Below, piece by piece: positions 37,485 through 47,340 of a DNA stretch of 64,000 nucleotides (the first letter of the stretch is position 1; each line of letters begins with the position of its first letter). Below the pieces are notes generated by a model, which did not search any database, was not told the DNA's origin, and worked only from the letters and a program-made list of their open reading frames with translations. Source of the DNA: Kocuria sp. (GTDB lineage Bacteria > Actinomycetota > Actinomycetes > Actinomycetales > Micrococcaceae); contig JAUNHG010000003.1 in assembly GCA_030524035.1 (NCBI GenBank), positions 1-64,000 of the forward strand, read 5' to 3'. Both the position numbers and the translations under genes were made by a program.

Positions 37485-38594
37485 TCAGCCCTTACCCGGT
37501 CCTGGCTTAGGGCCGGGTTTGGGGGCGGCGCCGGGTTTTGGCGCAGGACCTGCAGAACTCGCTGGCTGCGAGGCACTTCCTGGTGCAGGTGTCGTGGCGG
37601 GACGCACCGCATTCGAACGGTCGGGCGCGCCGCTACGGGGCGTAGAAGTTGAGGTGGGGCGGGAAGTTACGGGGCGCCCCCCACCAGCTGGACGGCTTGC
37701 TGGGCGTCCTGCGCTGCGTTCGCCGCTACGGTCAGCTCCACGGGAGGCTCCGTTGCGTTCCGCGCTCCGACCGCGACCGCCACTGCCTGCACGGTCACGA
37801 CGCTCCTCTTTGGGGGCCATGACCGGCGGCTGATCTTCCGATACTTTCAGGGGCGGCGCGCCTTCGGGCACCTCAAACTTCTGTTCAGCCATTTTGCGCA
37901 ACTCTTCAGGGATAGCTTCACCGATGCTATTGCCCCCTACTGGAAGCGCCGACGATGTATCAATGACACCGGCAGCACGGGCTTCACGCTCGCGGTCACG
38001 ACGCGACGACTTAGTTTTGTGTGGCAGGCGGTCTTCACTGCTGCCCGTTTCCTTGGCGCGGCGAGCTGCAGCACGAGCCTCGGACTTGTTTTTTAACGGC
38101 CCCAAAACCATGACCATGTTGCGGCCATCCTGTCGGGGACTGGATTCCACCTGACCAAATTCCTCCAGGTCTTCAGCCAGCTTCTGCAACAGACGCACAC
38201 CCATTTCGGGGCGGGACTGTTCACGGCCACGGAACTGGATCATGGCTTTGACTTTGTCCCCATCTCCCAGGAAACGGCGGGCGTGACCAACTTTCGTTTC
38301 ATAGTCATGGTCATCAATCTTGAGGCGAAAACGCACCTCTTTAAGGTGAGTGTTCGTTTGGTTCTTGCGAGACTCACGGGCCTTCACAGCGGCTTCGTAT
38401 TTGTACTTGCCGAAGTCCATGAGCTTGGCCACAGGCGGCTTAGCGTTGGGTGCCACCTCGACCAAATCCAAGTCCGATTCGCGGGCAAGCCGCATGGCGT
38501 CCTCAACACGGACGATGCCCACCTGCTCACCACCGGGGCCCACTAAACGGACCTCGGGGACACGGATTCTGTCGTTAATGCGTGGATCGCTGAT
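37485..38594 (-). CDS. infC: translation initiation factor IF-3 with long disordered C-terminal tail
   Basis: About 369 residues starting at ATC 38594, the classic rare infC start codon, with CAGGAG six bases upstream. The protein begins [19 protein letters not shown]. The IF3-N domain runs to about residue 75 and IF3-C to about 175 ([30 protein letters not shown]). The remaining 190 residues are low-complexity, first charged and then rich in Ser/Arg/Gly and finally Pro/Gly/Ala/Lys. An ATG at 38636 is in frame but lacks a ribosome site. ATC starts let IF-3 repress its own translation. Confidence 0.93.
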   Translation of the reverse strand: MSDPRINDRIRVPEVRLVGPGGEQVGIVRVEDAMRLARESDLDLVEVAPNAKPPVAKLMDFGKYKYEAAVKARESRKNQTNTHLKEVRFRLKIDDHDYETKVGHARRFLGDGDKVKAMIQFRGREQSRPEMGVRLLQKLAEDLEEFGQVESSPRQDGRNMVMVLGPLKNKSEARAAARRAKETGSSEDRLPHKTKSSRRDREREARAAGVIDTSSALPVGGNSIGEAIPEELRKMAEQKFEVPEGAPPLKVSEDQPPVMAPKEERRDRAGSGGRGRSAERNGASRGADRSGERSAGRPASRPAGGGRPVTSRPTSTSTPRSGAPDRSNAVRPATTPAPGSASQPASSAGPAPKPGAAPKPGPKPGPGKG

Positions 38595-38662
38595 GCTCGA
38601 CTCCTGATCTAGTGCCAGGTTCCAGCCTGGCGACATGGTGCTCTTCGAGTGCCAATAGCAAC

Positions 38663-38697
38663 AAAAAACCTCCGCTGCCACAAGGAACAAGCGGAGG
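38663..38697 (-). terminator. infC leader attenuator hairpin
   Basis: On the minus strand an 8-bp stem (CCTCCGCT/AGCGGAGG, 38697-38669) with a 13-base loop is followed directly by six T residues (38668-38663). It lies about 70 bases before the infC start. An intrinsic terminator here fits attenuation of the infC-rpmI-rplT operon, as seen in other phyla. Confidence 0.6.
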
Positions 38698-38955
38698 ATA
38701 GACACCCATAGAACATGCGACCCTTGCCCGCTCCACAGCGGGCGCTGAGCCACTCGCTCATTTTACGGATTATCACCGTTATGACCCGGAGGATTTCAAA
38801 GGAACCCAACCAATCCTGTCCCATGATCCACACAGGTGGGAGTTATCTCCACTTGCGCACTGCCAGACATCATACACACTATGACGGATTTTCCGGCAGC
38901 CCGCATTCATATATGGCAGCCATGGGACGTCAAGACACCGCGTAGTCTTAGAACT
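38698..38955. other. divergent intergenic region between infC leader and DUF1844 gene
   Basis: About 260 bases without a convincing gene. It must hold the infC operon promoter (minus) and the promoter of the DUF1844 gene (plus). TAGTCT at 38943-38948 is a candidate -10 for the latter, placing transcription start at or next to the ATG. Confidence 0.4.
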
Positions 38956-39399
38956 ATGACTTCCGAAGACGTTTTTCGTTTCGATGAACACAACATGGGC
39001 GACGACGTCGTCTCGGACTCCGCCCATCTGGTCACAGAGGGAAGCAGTGATGACACCGCAGCGGCCCTGGGGGAGCACATACGCGACATCGCAGAAGTCC
39101 CAGCCGTGGAAATCATCAACACCTCTGCGGTGCATCTGATGTCCGCCGCGGCGGTGAAATGCGGTCTGGCTGATGGCCCACACGCCGATGACTTCAAAGA
39201 CCTAGACGAGGCTCGCAAACTCATTACAGCACTAGCCGGGTTCATCACGGCCGCCGCCCCAGAAGTTGGCCCCCAGCATGCCGCACCCTTGCGGGATGGC
39301 CTGCGAACTCTACAGCTAGCTTTCCGGGAAGCATCCCCCTACCCCGACGCCCCGGGGCAAGGCCCCGGCGAAAAGTTTACGGGCAGGGTTTCACCCTGA
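38956..39399 (+). CDS. DUF1844 domain protein
   Basis: About 147 residues from ATG 38956. The core VPAVEIINTSAVHLMSAAAVKCGL, DEARKLITALAGFITAAAPE and PLRDGLRTLQLAFREAS is the DUF1844 family, mostly helical and of unknown function. In many actinobacteria it lies beside infC and sseB-priA, as here. The start codon sits about eight bases after a possible -10 hexamer, so the mRNA may be leaderless. The N-terminal 40 residues are acidic and poorly conserved. Confidence 0.85.
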   Translation: MTSEDVFRFDEHNMGDDVVSDSAHLVTEGSSDDTAAALGEHIRDIAEVPAVEIINTSAVHLMSAAAVKCGLADGPHADDFKDLDEARKLITALAGFITAAAPEVGPQHAAPLRDGLRTLQLAFREASPYPDAPGQGPGEKFTGRVSP

Positions 39400-39455
39400 T
39401 TTCTTTGCCTTGAGGTGTACCGGCCTGAGACAGCATTCAGACCAGAAGGTATGGA

Positions 39456-40313
39456 TTACACCATCTGGACAGATATCTCTAACGAGTCCACTAGCTGGGC
39501 TATTGCCTCCTGTGCTGCCAGTCCAGCCTGAAACTTACCAAGCACACGCTCAAGCTGTTCACGGCTCATGCCCGCTGCCAACTGAAGCACAATGGTCAGC
39601 TCTGGCCCCAGCCCACCACCCCGCAAAGCTGTTCCATGTGCCGCTTCAACACCGCGTCCACGCCGAATATGTGCCCCCACCACACCATCGAGTCCTAAGC
39701 CTGCATTGAGCACGGCGTGGGATACCTGCTGCGAACCATAAGAAGGCTCCCATTCCTGGCCCTTGGCTAATGCCCATAGCGCGGGCCGCCGCACCACAAA
39801 CGGCGCACCAGAACCAGGGTTCAGCACCAGAAGCTCTGTGTTGTCCTTGACCGCCGCAAGCGTGATTTTGCGGACGTGTGCCGCCACTGGACGTGCCTGC
39901 GAGTGCCACTGAGTCACCAATTGGTCTGTGGTGAATACTGGTTGTGCCTGACGACCGTCAGCAGCCTGTAGGGTCACCAACAACATATCGGCTTCTTTAT
40001 CCGCGACCAACCCATCAGAGGTGATCTGGGATCTGGCGACTTCTGCCATGACCGGAACAAATAGCCGAGTGTCAGCCAATGCCGCCACCACAGCATTTTC
40101 ATCCACAGCTGCTCGCTGCCAAGCCTCTAAAACGCAGGCCAATTGCGTGTCGGGGGCACCTTGGTCATCAGCGAATTGTTGATGGTGCCCCCGTGATAAA
40201 TCACGGCCAGCCCACGGTTGTCCTCCCGTATCAGTCGCGCCGCCAGCGCTACGCAGCTGTGCCGCTATGTGTTCAGGCAGAGGACGATGCCCTGAGGAGC
40301 GTGGGGGCGTCAC
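39456..40313 (-). CDS. SseB-family protein
   Basis: 285 residues. The N-terminal SseB domain includes [14 protein letters not shown] and [30 protein letters not shown] second related C-terminal region includes [25 protein letters not shown]. The name comes from enterobacterial SseB, but the function in actinobacteria is unknown. It overlaps priA by four bases, a conserved pairing in Micrococcales. Its 3' end is convergent with the DUF1844 gene. Confidence 0.85.
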   Translation of the reverse strand: MTPPRSSGHRPLPEHIAAQLRSAGGATDTGGQPWAGRDLSRGHHQQFADDQGAPDTQLACVLEAWQRAAVDENAVVAALADTRLFVPVMAEVARSQITSDGLVADKEADMLLVTLQAADGRQAQPVFTTDQLVTQWHSQARPVAAHVRKITLAAVKDNTELLVLNPGSGAPFVVRRPALWALAKGQEWEPSYGSQQVSHAVLNAGLGLDGVVGAHIRRGRGVEAAHGTALRGGGLGPELTIVLQLAAGMSREQLERVLGKFQAGLAAQEAIAQLVDSLEISVQMV

Positions 40314-41098
40314 AGGGATGGACGACCAGCGATATCAAGGGCCTGTTCCAGCGTAAAACGGCCAGCGTATAGTGCTTTGCCCATAATGGCGCCTTCCACA
40401 CCGGAATCGACCAATCGGCGCAACGCAGCGATGTCTTCCACGGTGGCGATACCACCAGAGGCGACCACCGGCTTTTGGGTACGCTGGGCTACTTCCTGGA
40501 GCAGTTCCAGATTGGGGCCCATTAGGGTGCCGTCCTTAGTGACATCGGTGACCACGTAACGCGCGCAACCATCCGCTTCCAGGCGCTGCAGAACATCCCA
40601 CAAGTTTCCGCCGTCCTGAGTCCAGCCGCGAGCCGCCAGGGTAGTGCCCCGGACATCCAACCCCACCGCGATTTTCTCCCCATGTTCTTCGATCACACGA
40701 CGAGTCCATTGTGGGTTTTCTAGGGCAGCAGTTCCCAGGTTCACGCGGGCTGGTTCCAGAGATAAGGCGCGTTCCAAGGACTGATCATCACGGATACCAC
40801 CGGAGATTTCGACCTTCAAGTCCACAGCGCGTACCACACGAGTCAACACCTCGATGTTATCTCCGGTACCAAAAGCGGCGTCTAAATCCACCAAGTGCAA
40901 CCATTGCGCGCCGCAAGCTTGCCAAGCCAGGGCAGCATCGACCGGATCGCCGTAGTCAGTTTCGGAACCGGACTCTCCCTGAACGAGTCGGACTGCTTGA
41001 CCATCACGAACGTCAACAGCAGGCAGTAATTCCAGGTGAGGCAGCCCTGTCAGGGCAGCCGTCAATTCGATCACAGTGTTGTTCAAGTCGTTAGTCAT
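40310..41098 (-). CDS. priA: phosphoribosyl isomerase A (HisA/TrpF bifunctional)
   Basis: A TIM-barrel isomerase of 262 residues acting on ProFAR in histidine synthesis and, in actinobacteria, on PRA in tryptophan synthesis. The N-terminal catalytic Asp lies in [15 protein letters not shown], and the second Asp lies in [15 protein letters not shown]. The phosphate loops are ISGGIRDD and [12 protein letters not shown]. The dual role is inferred from taxon; no separate trpF is in the window. It overlaps the hisH stop by four bases. Confidence 0.95.
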   Translation of the reverse strand: MTNDLNNTVIELTAALTGLPHLELLPAVDVRDGQAVRLVQGESGSETDYGDPVDAALAWQACGAQWLHLVDLDAAFGTGDNIEVLTRVVRAVDLKVEISGGIRDDQSLERALSLEPARVNLGTAALENPQWTRRVIEEHGEKIAVGLDVRGTTLAARGWTQDGGNLWDVLQRLEADGCARYVVTDVTKDGTLMGPNLELLQEVAQRTQKPVVASGGIATVEDIAALRRLVDSGVEGAIMGKALYAGRFTLEQALDIAGRPSL

Positions 41099-41868
41099 GA
41101 GTCCCTCGTCAATGATGGGTTAGGTGGATCCAAACGGCCGGTTGTTGGCAACGTAGCAATCCAGTTTCGTAAAAGCTGCAATCCGGCTTCCCCAGATTTT
41201 TCTGGATGAAACTGGGTGGCACATAGTGCTCCGTTTTCCACTGCAGCGATAAACCTACTCCCATGCTCCGACCAGGCGATCTGCGGTGGGAGCATGTGTT
41301 CACTGGCCACGGGGAAATCCCATTCCTGGACAGCATACGAGTGCACAAAATAGAACCGCTGATCTTCAATACCCCGAAACAGCTGTGTTTCAGCAGGTGG
41401 TTGGACTGTGCTCCATCCCATATGTGGAACAACGGGTGCTTTTAAGCGCTCCACCACACCGGGCCATTGCCCCAGACCTTCACTCTGCTCACCATGCTCT
41501 ACGCCACGGTCGAAGAGCACCTGCAACCCAACGCAGATCCCTAGAACTGGTCGGCCTCCCATAAGTCGCCGCTCTATCAGGGGTATTGCACCAACCGCGC
41601 ACAAACCGTCCATAACAGCTTGAAAAGCACCTACCCCAGGAACCACCAACCCATCAGCGTCTAAGACCGCATCTTTTTCATGGGTCAACACAACCCGAGC
41701 TCCAGCAGCTTCCAGGGCACGCGAGACAGAACGCACATTGCCAGCGCCATAATCCAAAACCACAACCACTGGATCACCAGTCACAGGCCCCTCAGGGCAA
41801 TCCCCCACTGTCTCGGGTGCGGGCACTGTCACACCCCGGGGATCTACTCCTTCTTCTGGTGAGCGCAT
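41095..41868 (-). CDS. hisH: imidazole glycerol phosphate synthase subunit HisH
   Basis: Glutamine amidotransferase subunit, about 257 residues. It has the oxyanion/nucleophile motif [15 protein letters not shown] and the triad His/Glu in [12 protein letters not shown]. The family start is near [15 protein letters not shown]. The preceding 32 residues are extra, so a later start (for example the GTG before VVVVLDYG) is possible. Its ATG shares one base with the hisB stop. The HisF partner is not in the window. Confidence 0.94.
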   Translation of the reverse strand: MRSPEEGVDPRGVTVPAPETVGDCPEGPVTGDPVVVVLDYGAGNVRSVSRALEAAGARVVLTHEKDAVLDADGLVVPGVGAFQAVMDGLCAVGAIPLIERRLMGGRPVLGICVGLQVLFDRGVEHGEQSEGLGQWPGVVERLKAPVVPHMGWSTVQPPAETQLFRGIEDQRFYFVHSYAVQEWDFPVASEHMLPPQIAWSEHGSRFIAAVENGALCATQFHPEKSGEAGLQLLRNWIATLPTTGRLDPPNPSLTRDS

Positions 41869-42515
41869 CAGAGTGATCCCTTGGTGGAGGGGATTCCCGT
41901 CACCCGGGGATCGGGTTCAATGGCCATACGCAATGCACGCGCCAATGCTTTGAATTGTGCTTCCGCAATATGGTGGGGATCCCTGCCACGGATGAGTTCC
42001 ATATGTAGGCACATACGGGCATGGAAGGTCAAAGACTCAAAAACATGCTGCACCATGGAGCCAGTAAAGTGCCCTCCGATCAGGTGGTACTGCTGCCCCT
42101 CTGGTTCCCCTAAATGCACACAATATGGACGTCCTGAAACGTCTACCACAGCACGAGCAAGGGCTTCATCTAAAGGCACGGTAGCTTCACCAAATCGCCG
42201 GATGCCCCGTTTATCCCCCAACGCCTGCCTCATGGCTTCACCCATCACAATTGCGGTGTCTTCAACCACGTGATGAACATCAATGTGAGTGTCACCCGTT
42301 GCTTGAACCGTGAGATCAATCAATGAGTGTTTGGATAATGCGGTCAACATATGGTCATAAAAAGGCACGGTGGTGGAAATGTTGTGCTTTCCCGTACCGT
42401 CCAGGGCGAGTTCCACCATGATCTGAGACTCGCTCGTGGTCCGCTCCACACGGGCACGACGCCCCCCGCCCTGTTCAATGGACTGCTGACTTGAATTATT
42501 CACAATATTCTCCAC
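41868..42515 (-). CDS. hisB: imidazoleglycerol-phosphate dehydratase
   Basis: 215 residues, the monofunctional IGPD form. The two metal-binding motifs are [15 protein letters not shown] and [22 protein letters not shown] family signature [13 protein letters not shown] lies near residue 55. The N-terminus carries about 20 polar residues of uncertain extent. It sits between hisC and hisH in the same transcription unit. Confidence 0.95.
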   Translation of the reverse strand: MENIVNNSSQQSIEQGGGRRARVERTTSESQIMVELALDGTGKHNISTTVPFYDHMLTALSKHSLIDLTVQATGDTHIDVHHVVEDTAIVMGEAMRQALGDKRGIRRFGEATVPLDEALARAVVDVSGRPYCVHLGEPEGQQYHLIGGHFTGSMVQHVFESLTFHARMCLHMELIRGRDPHHIAEAQFKALARALRMAIEPDPRVTGIPSTKGSL

Positions 42516-42533
42516 GGTTACAGTTCAGGAAGC

Positions 42534-43643
42534 TTATGCCAGGCATGCTTGCATGGCGCGAAGAAAAGCAGTGGTTTCCTGCTCAGTACCCGCCGTGACA
42601 CGCAGGTGACCTTGGACACCAACGTCCCGAATCAAGACTCCATGATCCAGGAGTTTCTGCCACATCACCGGGGCCTCAAAATCTCCGCCAAAAAACACAA
42701 AATTTGCGTCTGAAACAGCTGGCTTAAGCCCCATGTTGCGAAGCTCGTCCACTATGCGATCACGCTGTTTTTTGATTTCTTCCACGCCCGCCAACAAGCT
42801 GGCACGATTGCGTAGCGCAGCCAAAGCTGTCGCTTGGGATACCGCAGACAGGTGGTAGGGCAACCGCACCAAACGAATAGCATCGGTCACTTCGGGAGCA
42901 GCCGCAAAATATCCGATACGCGCTCCGGCCAAAGAAAAAGCTTTGGACATGGTGCGTGTAACCACAAGCCGGGGCCGATCGGCCAATAAATTCAGCGCCG
43001 TGGAAGCGGGATCCCTGGAGAACTCGGCATAGGCTTCGTCAACGACCACCATGGCGTTAAAAGCAGCACTGGCTTGGTATACGGCGTCGATGACTTCCGG
43101 CCCCAGAGCCGTGCCCGTGGGATTATTCGGAGAGCACAGAATCACAAGATTCGGCCGGTGTTCCTCCACCTGCGCAGCAGCAAGTGCTGGACTCAAGGTG
43201 AAGTCTTCGGCACGCTGGCCCGCGATAAATTCAGAACCCGTTGCATTGGCCAAGACGGGGTACATGGAGTACGTGGGGATGAACGATAGAACGGTGCGCC
43301 CTGAGCCAGCAAATACCTGCATGAGCTGCTGCAAAATTTCATTAGAACCGTTAGCCGCCCAGACATTGTCAGCACTCAGACCATGGCCCAAGTACTCCGC
43401 GAACCCCTCCCGCAGCTGAACAAATTCCCGATCTGGGTAACGATTGATACCGACTGCGGCGTGAGCCACCTCATCTGCAATAGCTTTTTGCACATCGGCC
43501 GGAACTGGGTGGGTGTTTTCATTAGTGTTCAAAGCAACCGGAACATCTATCTGGGGCGCGCCATACGGAACCTTGCCCCGGAGATTGTCACGCACAGGCA
43601 GCGCAGTTAGCAGATCAGAACGTTCATTGGTCACAGTCACCAC
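42534..43643 (-). CDS. hisC: histidinol-phosphate aminotransferase
   Basis: A class I/II PLP aminotransferase, 369 residues. The PLP Lys lies in TRTMSKAFSLAGARIGYF, with the cofactor-contact Asp/Tyr in VVVDEAYAEFS and the N-terminal LNTNENTHPVP. Several GTG and ATG codons cluster at the start (VVTVTNERS), so the exact start is uncertain by a few codons. It is the first gene of hisC-hisB-hisH-priA-sseB. The upstream 58 bases show no clear attenuator. Confidence 0.95.
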   Translation of the reverse strand: MVTVTNERSDLLTALPVRDNLRGKVPYGAPQIDVPVALNTNENTHPVPADVQKAIADEVAHAAVGINRYPDREFVQLREGFAEYLGHGLSADNVWAANGSNEILQQLMQVFAGSGRTVLSFIPTYSMYPVLANATGSEFIAGQRAEDFTLSPALAAAQVEEHRPNLVILCSPNNPTGTALGPEVIDAVYQASAAFNAMVVVDEAYAEFSRDPASTALNLLADRPRLVVTRTMSKAFSLAGARIGYFAAAPEVTDAIRLVRLPYHLSAVSQATALAALRNRASLLAGVEEIKKQRDRIVDELRNMGLKPAVSDANFVFFGGDFEAPVMWQKLLDHGVLIRDVGVQGHLRVTAGTEQETTAFLRAMQACLA

Positions 43644-43701
43644 GCCAGTTTACGACCGGCTCTAGTAGATCCCACAGATCCAGCCTGAAATGACCACAGA
43701 T

Positions 43702-44142
43702 TCACGCTCCCGGGACTTCAAGCTGTTGCCCCGCCTCCACCGACTGGCTGGTGAGGTCGTTAAGCTCCATAATTTCAGCAATCACTGCACGGGTATCCCG
43801 ATCCGGATCTGCCGCATATGCCACATCCCATAAACTTTGCCCCGCGGAGACGGTGACCACCTCTGTGCCACTGCCTGACACGGAGTCTGTACTGGCAGCC
43901 ACCGTTGCAGGAGCAATCAACACCAACAAAGTCATGAGAGCTACAGCAGTGACCACCAACACCGGTAGACCCACCAGAAACAATCTTCCACGCTGGGTAA
44001 GACGCAGACGCTGAGCAGAATTATCCGCACACGGTGATAAAGAGACCTGGGAAGCCTCATGGTCCGAACGAACAACAGATAACCGTGCAGACCTATGGGC
44101 AGCGCGATTCGTAGCGCTTGACACAATGCTGATGGCTGACAT
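43702..44142 (-). CDS. LysM-domain membrane-anchored protein
   Basis: About 146 residues from ATG 44142, chosen for AAGGAG nine bases upstream. A charged N-terminus is followed by one membrane segment (LFLVGLPVLVVTAVALMTLLV) and a short Ser/Thr linker. A C-terminal LysM domain follows (VVTVSAGQSLWDVAYAAD, ending LEVPGA), which binds peptidoglycan. It is divergent from lexA with SOS boxes in the shared region. This fits SOS-induced cell-division inhibitors such as B. subtilis YneA or mycobacterial ChiZ in layout, although I infer that role from context. Confidence 0.8.
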   Translation of the reverse strand: MSAISIVSSATNRAAHRSARLSVVRSDHEASQVSLSPCADNSAQRLRLTQRGRLFLVGLPVLVVTAVALMTLLVLIAPATVAASTDSVSGSGTEVVTVSAGQSLWDVAYAADPDRDTRAVIAEIMELNDLTSQSVEAGQQLEVPGA

Positions 44143-44197
44143 CGGAAAGAACTCCTTGCTGACGGGGATGGCCATCACGACACCACCCCATAGCGAC

Positions 44198-44213
44198 TCG
44201 AATAGATGTTCGA
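44198..44213. promoter_or_regulatory. LexA (SOS) box 1
   Basis: TCGAATAGATGTTCGA differs at one core position from the actinobacterial SOS consensus CGAAC-N4-GTTCG. It lies 56 bases before the LysM gene start. Confidence 0.75.
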
Positions 44214-44263
44214 TTCTTGTTCGAACATTTTTAGCACATATATACGGATGGTGCGACACATCG

Positions 44264-44279
44264 TCGAATATATGTTTGG
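44264..44279. promoter_or_regulatory. LexA (SOS) box 2
   Basis: TCGAATATATGTTTGG matches the SOS consensus with a T in the fifth position and a permitted T in the right arm. It lies in the lexA upstream region. Confidence 0.65.
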
Positions 44280-44441
44280 TTACGCTGCGTGCCCCCTATG
44301 CTGAGAGGGAAGTCATCGATTGATTGGCCACATGCCAACCTCAACGACGTGACAACCAGTGCACCGTGGAATCAGTTAACAGCCGGGTTCCGACAACATA
44401 AGAACGTGCCTGCTACGGACGGCATAAAGGACAGATGAGAT

Positions 44442-45233
44442 ATGGCATATCAAGACACTCCCCCGTCATCGAGTAAGTCACGGGTGTCTACAGAACAGAG
44501 TCTTTTATCAGCGCGGCAACAGAAGATTTTGGATGTGATCCGCAGTTCAATCGCTGAACACGGTTACCCGCCGTCCATGCGCGAAATTGGTGATCGAGCA
44601 GGGCTGGCTTCTCTATCAAGCGTCACGCACCAACTGAATCAATTGGAACGCTTAGGACACATCCGCCGGGACCCTAAGCGGCCGCGAGCCATGGAAGTGT
44701 TGGAAAATACTCACACTCACGCAGCGGAACGCCGTGTACCGGGACAACAACACGCGGAATCTTTCAGTGACACATCGACCACCTCAGTCCCGGATAACGT
44801 GACCCGGCTACGGCCACGGTCCACCCCTGCGCCGGCCGAGGACTTCACGGAAGCCCCTGACGTCACGATAGTTCCGCTGGTGGGCCATATTGCCGCCGGA
44901 GTGCCCATTACTGCCGATCAACAGGTTGAAGACACCTTCGCATTACCCCGCCAGCTAACAGGCCACGGCCACCTGTTCATGCTGAAAGTCCGTGGGGACT
45001 CCATGGTTGATGCAGCCATCTGTGACGGTGACTGGGTGGTAATCCGTCAGCAAAACACTGCTAATAACGGCGATATAGTGGCCGCGCTGCTCGATGGCGA
45101 AGCCACGGTTAAAACGTTCCGTCAGCGCGACGGTCATACGTGGTTACTCCCCCAAAACACCATGTACGAGCCCATTCTGGGGGACCACGCTACGGTGATG
45201 GGGAAAGTGGTCTCCGTCTTACGCAGTCTGTAG
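44442..45233 (+). CDS. lexA: LexA repressor
   Basis: The SOS master repressor. 263 residues, longer than usual because of a linker of about 50 polar residues (about 88-138) between domains. The winged HTH is at about 25-85 ([20 protein letters not shown]). The self-cleavage site is Ala152-Gly153 in GHIAAGVP. The catalytic dyad is Ser187 (RGDSMVDA) and Lys224 (GEATVKTF). It starts at ATG 44442. SOS boxes upstream indicate autoregulation. RecA, encoded in this window, would trigger cleavage. Confidence 0.96.
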   Translation: MAYQDTPPSSSKSRVSTEQSLLSARQQKILDVIRSSIAEHGYPPSMREIGDRAGLASLSSVTHQLNQLERLGHIRRDPKRPRAMEVLENTHTHAAERRVPGQQHAESFSDTSTTSVPDNVTRLRPRSTPAPAEDFTEAPDVTIVPLVGHIAAGVPITADQQVEDTFALPRQLTGHGHLFMLKVRGDSMVDAAICDGDWVVIRQQNTANNGDIVAALLDGEATVKTFRQRDGHTWLLPQNTMYEPILGDHATVMGKVVSVLRSL

Positions 45234-45273
45234 CCCCGCCACCGCCACAGTCACGCATCCCAGGTGGGCATCA

Positions 45274-47340
45274 TCAAGCCCCTGCATGAAGCCGCCGTAA
45301 TGCTTCCCGCACCACAGACGCCTCAGTCGTGGTCCACAGCGGAGGCAAACTGGCGCGTAAAAATGTGCCGTACCGTGCAGTAGCTATCCGTGAATCTAAA
45401 ATCGCAACCACGCCGCGATCAGTAGAGGAGCGAATCAAACGCCCAGCTCCTTGAGCTAATCGCACAGCGGCGTGAGTAGCGGAAACCGCCATAAAACCAT
45501 TTCCACCCGCTTCCGCCACAGCTCGGGTGCGAGCAGTTGACAAGGGGTCATCGGGGCGCGGAAAAGGAATCCGGTCAATTAATACCAAACGACACGAGTC
45601 GCCTGGCACATCCACCCCCTGCCATAAACCCATGGTTCCAAACAAGCAGGTGGAAGGCTCCTCCGTAAATTGCTTCACCAAGGAATTCAGCGAAGCATCC
45701 CCCTGGCACAAAATCGGAACCGCTGTCCGTTCCCGCAGGTAGGTGGCTGCTTCCTCAGCAGCACGACGGGAAGAAAATAATCCCAATGCCCCACCGGCTG
45801 ATGCTTCTACTAACTCCAGGATTTCGTCCAGAACTGCAGCGGATAGTTCCCGCCCCGGCTTTTCCAGGTGGGCAGCCACATACAAAATACCTTGACGTGA
45901 GTACTCAAAAGGACTGCCCACATCGACAGCTTCCCACCGAGGAGCTCCTGCACCGTGAAGCCCAAGATCGCCGGCAACAGAGTCAAAAGACTCCCCCACA
46001 GAAAGCGTCGCCGATGTCATCACCACGGTCCGATCCTTAAATAATCCTTCCCTCAACTGACCGGCCACAGATAACGGTGCAACATGCAACGACGCAGGGG
46101 CGTCGTCCTGAGCCGCTAAGTACCCATGTCCGGGTTCCCATGTGCCGGGCCGCGAAAGCCACAGCACCTCACGACGCTCCTCAGCTTCCACCATGCGCTG
46201 ACATAGCTCCAGAATCTCCATCACTTTTGACCGTGCCAGGTGTCGCCCGCCGTCGGAATCAGTATCTGGGCTTAGCTCACTTTTATCGGTGGTGGAATCA
46301 GTCAGAACTTGTCTGGCAGCGTCACGAATATGCCCTACGGCAGCCGCCATGGCATCACTTAACCCACGTGGTAGAAGTTCCGCAGCAACTCCAACCATCG
46401 AACGCTCTAATGCGTCAGCGGCGGTGTGAAGATTTTCCGCCGACGTTGAGGCATACTGCCGGATCAGCGACGCTGCCGAGCGCACCGTTGCGCCTGACAG
46501 GACGCCTGTCACGGTTACTGTCACGCGGTCACGCAGTTCATGAGCTTCATCAATAATCACCACATCGTGTTCTGGTAGCACCTGCACATCCTCGAAGGCA
46601 TTGATAGCCAACAGCGCATGATTGGTGATCACCACATCCGCTTCGGCGGCACGTGCTTTAGCTTGTTCCGCAAAACATTCCTCCACAAAAGGACATGAGC
46701 GCCCTAAACATTCTGTGGCACTCACGGATACCTGACGCCAAGCCGCATCCGTGACTCCTGGTAGAATATCGTCACGGTCACCGGTATCGGTGTGTTGTGC
46801 CCATTCCCTCAGACGCTGAACCTCCTGCCCCAGAGAAGACACAGGTGCTGTCTCAGGCCCAGGGGAACTACCGGCGGCGGTAAACAGAGCAGCGTCTTCC
46901 TCCTGCGGGTAACCACCATGTAGCTTGTGTAAACATGCGTAGTTACTTCGACCTTTGAGTAGCGCCACGTCCATAGCATCAGGCAATTCGCTCTCTAGCG
47001 CTGTCAAAACTCTGGGGACATCACGGCCTACCACCTGGGACTGCAAAGCCAACGTGGCCGTAGCAATCACCACCGGGGTGGACCCTGCGCCCCGCCTCTG
47101 AGCGGCATGGTGCAGTGCGGGAACCAGATACGCCAAAGATTTACCCGTGCCCGTTCCGGCTTGAACCAACACATGCCGACGCACTTCCAAGGCTTCAGCC
47201 ACTTTGGCAGCCATGAATCGTTGCCCTTCACGACGCTGCCCGCCCAACGCTTCCACCGCTGTGTCCAGTAAGCGAAGGACATCCGCTGCACCCGGTAAGG
47301 TTTCAGGGCGCTCATGTACAGCGGGGAACTTATTGGGCAT
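45274..47340 (-). CDS. dinG: DinG/XPD-type ATP-dependent DNA helicase
   Basis: About 688 residues of superfamily 2. Walker A is VQAGTGTGKSLAYLVPAL and the DEAH box is VVIIDEAHEL. Four Cys that could hold a 4Fe-4S cluster appear in YACLHK and CLGRSCPFVEECF, with HELICc motifs near the C-terminus (GLWQGVDVPGD, QGAGRLIRS). The family acts on recombination intermediates and R-loops. The ATG at 47340 overlaps the hflX end by 11 bases, so the two are coupled. It is convergent with lexA. Confidence 0.9.
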   Translation of the reverse strand: MPNKFPAVHERPETLPGAADVLRLLDTAVEALGGQRREGQRFMAAKVAEALEVRRHVLVQAGTGTGKSLAYLVPALHHAAQRRGAGSTPVVIATATLALQSQVVGRDVPRVLTALESELPDAMDVALLKGRSNYACLHKLHGGYPQEEDAALFTAAGSSPGPETAPVSSLGQEVQRLREWAQHTDTGDRDDILPGVTDAAWRQVSVSATECLGRSCPFVEECFAEQAKARAAEADVVITNHALLAINAFEDVQVLPEHDVVIIDEAHELRDRVTVTVTGVLSGATVRSAASLIRQYASTSAENLHTAADALERSMVGVAAELLPRGLSDAMAAAVGHIRDAARQVLTDSTTDKSELSPDTDSDGGRHLARSKVMEILELCQRMVEAEERREVLWLSRPGTWEPGHGYLAAQDDAPASLHVAPLSVAGQLREGLFKDRTVVMTSATLSVGESFDSVAGDLGLHGAGAPRWEAVDVGSPFEYSRQGILYVAAHLEKPGRELSAAVLDEILELVEASAGGALGLFSSRRAAEEAATYLRERTAVPILCQGDASLNSLVKQFTEEPSTCLFGTMGLWQGVDVPGDSCRLVLIDRIPFPRPDDPLSTARTRAVAEAGGNGFMAVSATHAAVRLAQGAGRLIRSSTDRGVVAILDSRIATARYGTFLRASLPPLWTTTEASVVREALRRLHAGA

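Noticed and set aside
38594-38753. ATG-initiated extended IF-3 start (38636 or further upstream)
   Set aside because: The added residues are not conserved, cross the attenuator region and lack a ribosome site, whereas ATC 38594 has CAGGAG at the right spacing.
44216-44231. Third LexA box around GTTCGAAC next to box 1
   Set aside because: It contains an 8-base palindrome but lacks the CGAAC-N4-GTTCG spacing.
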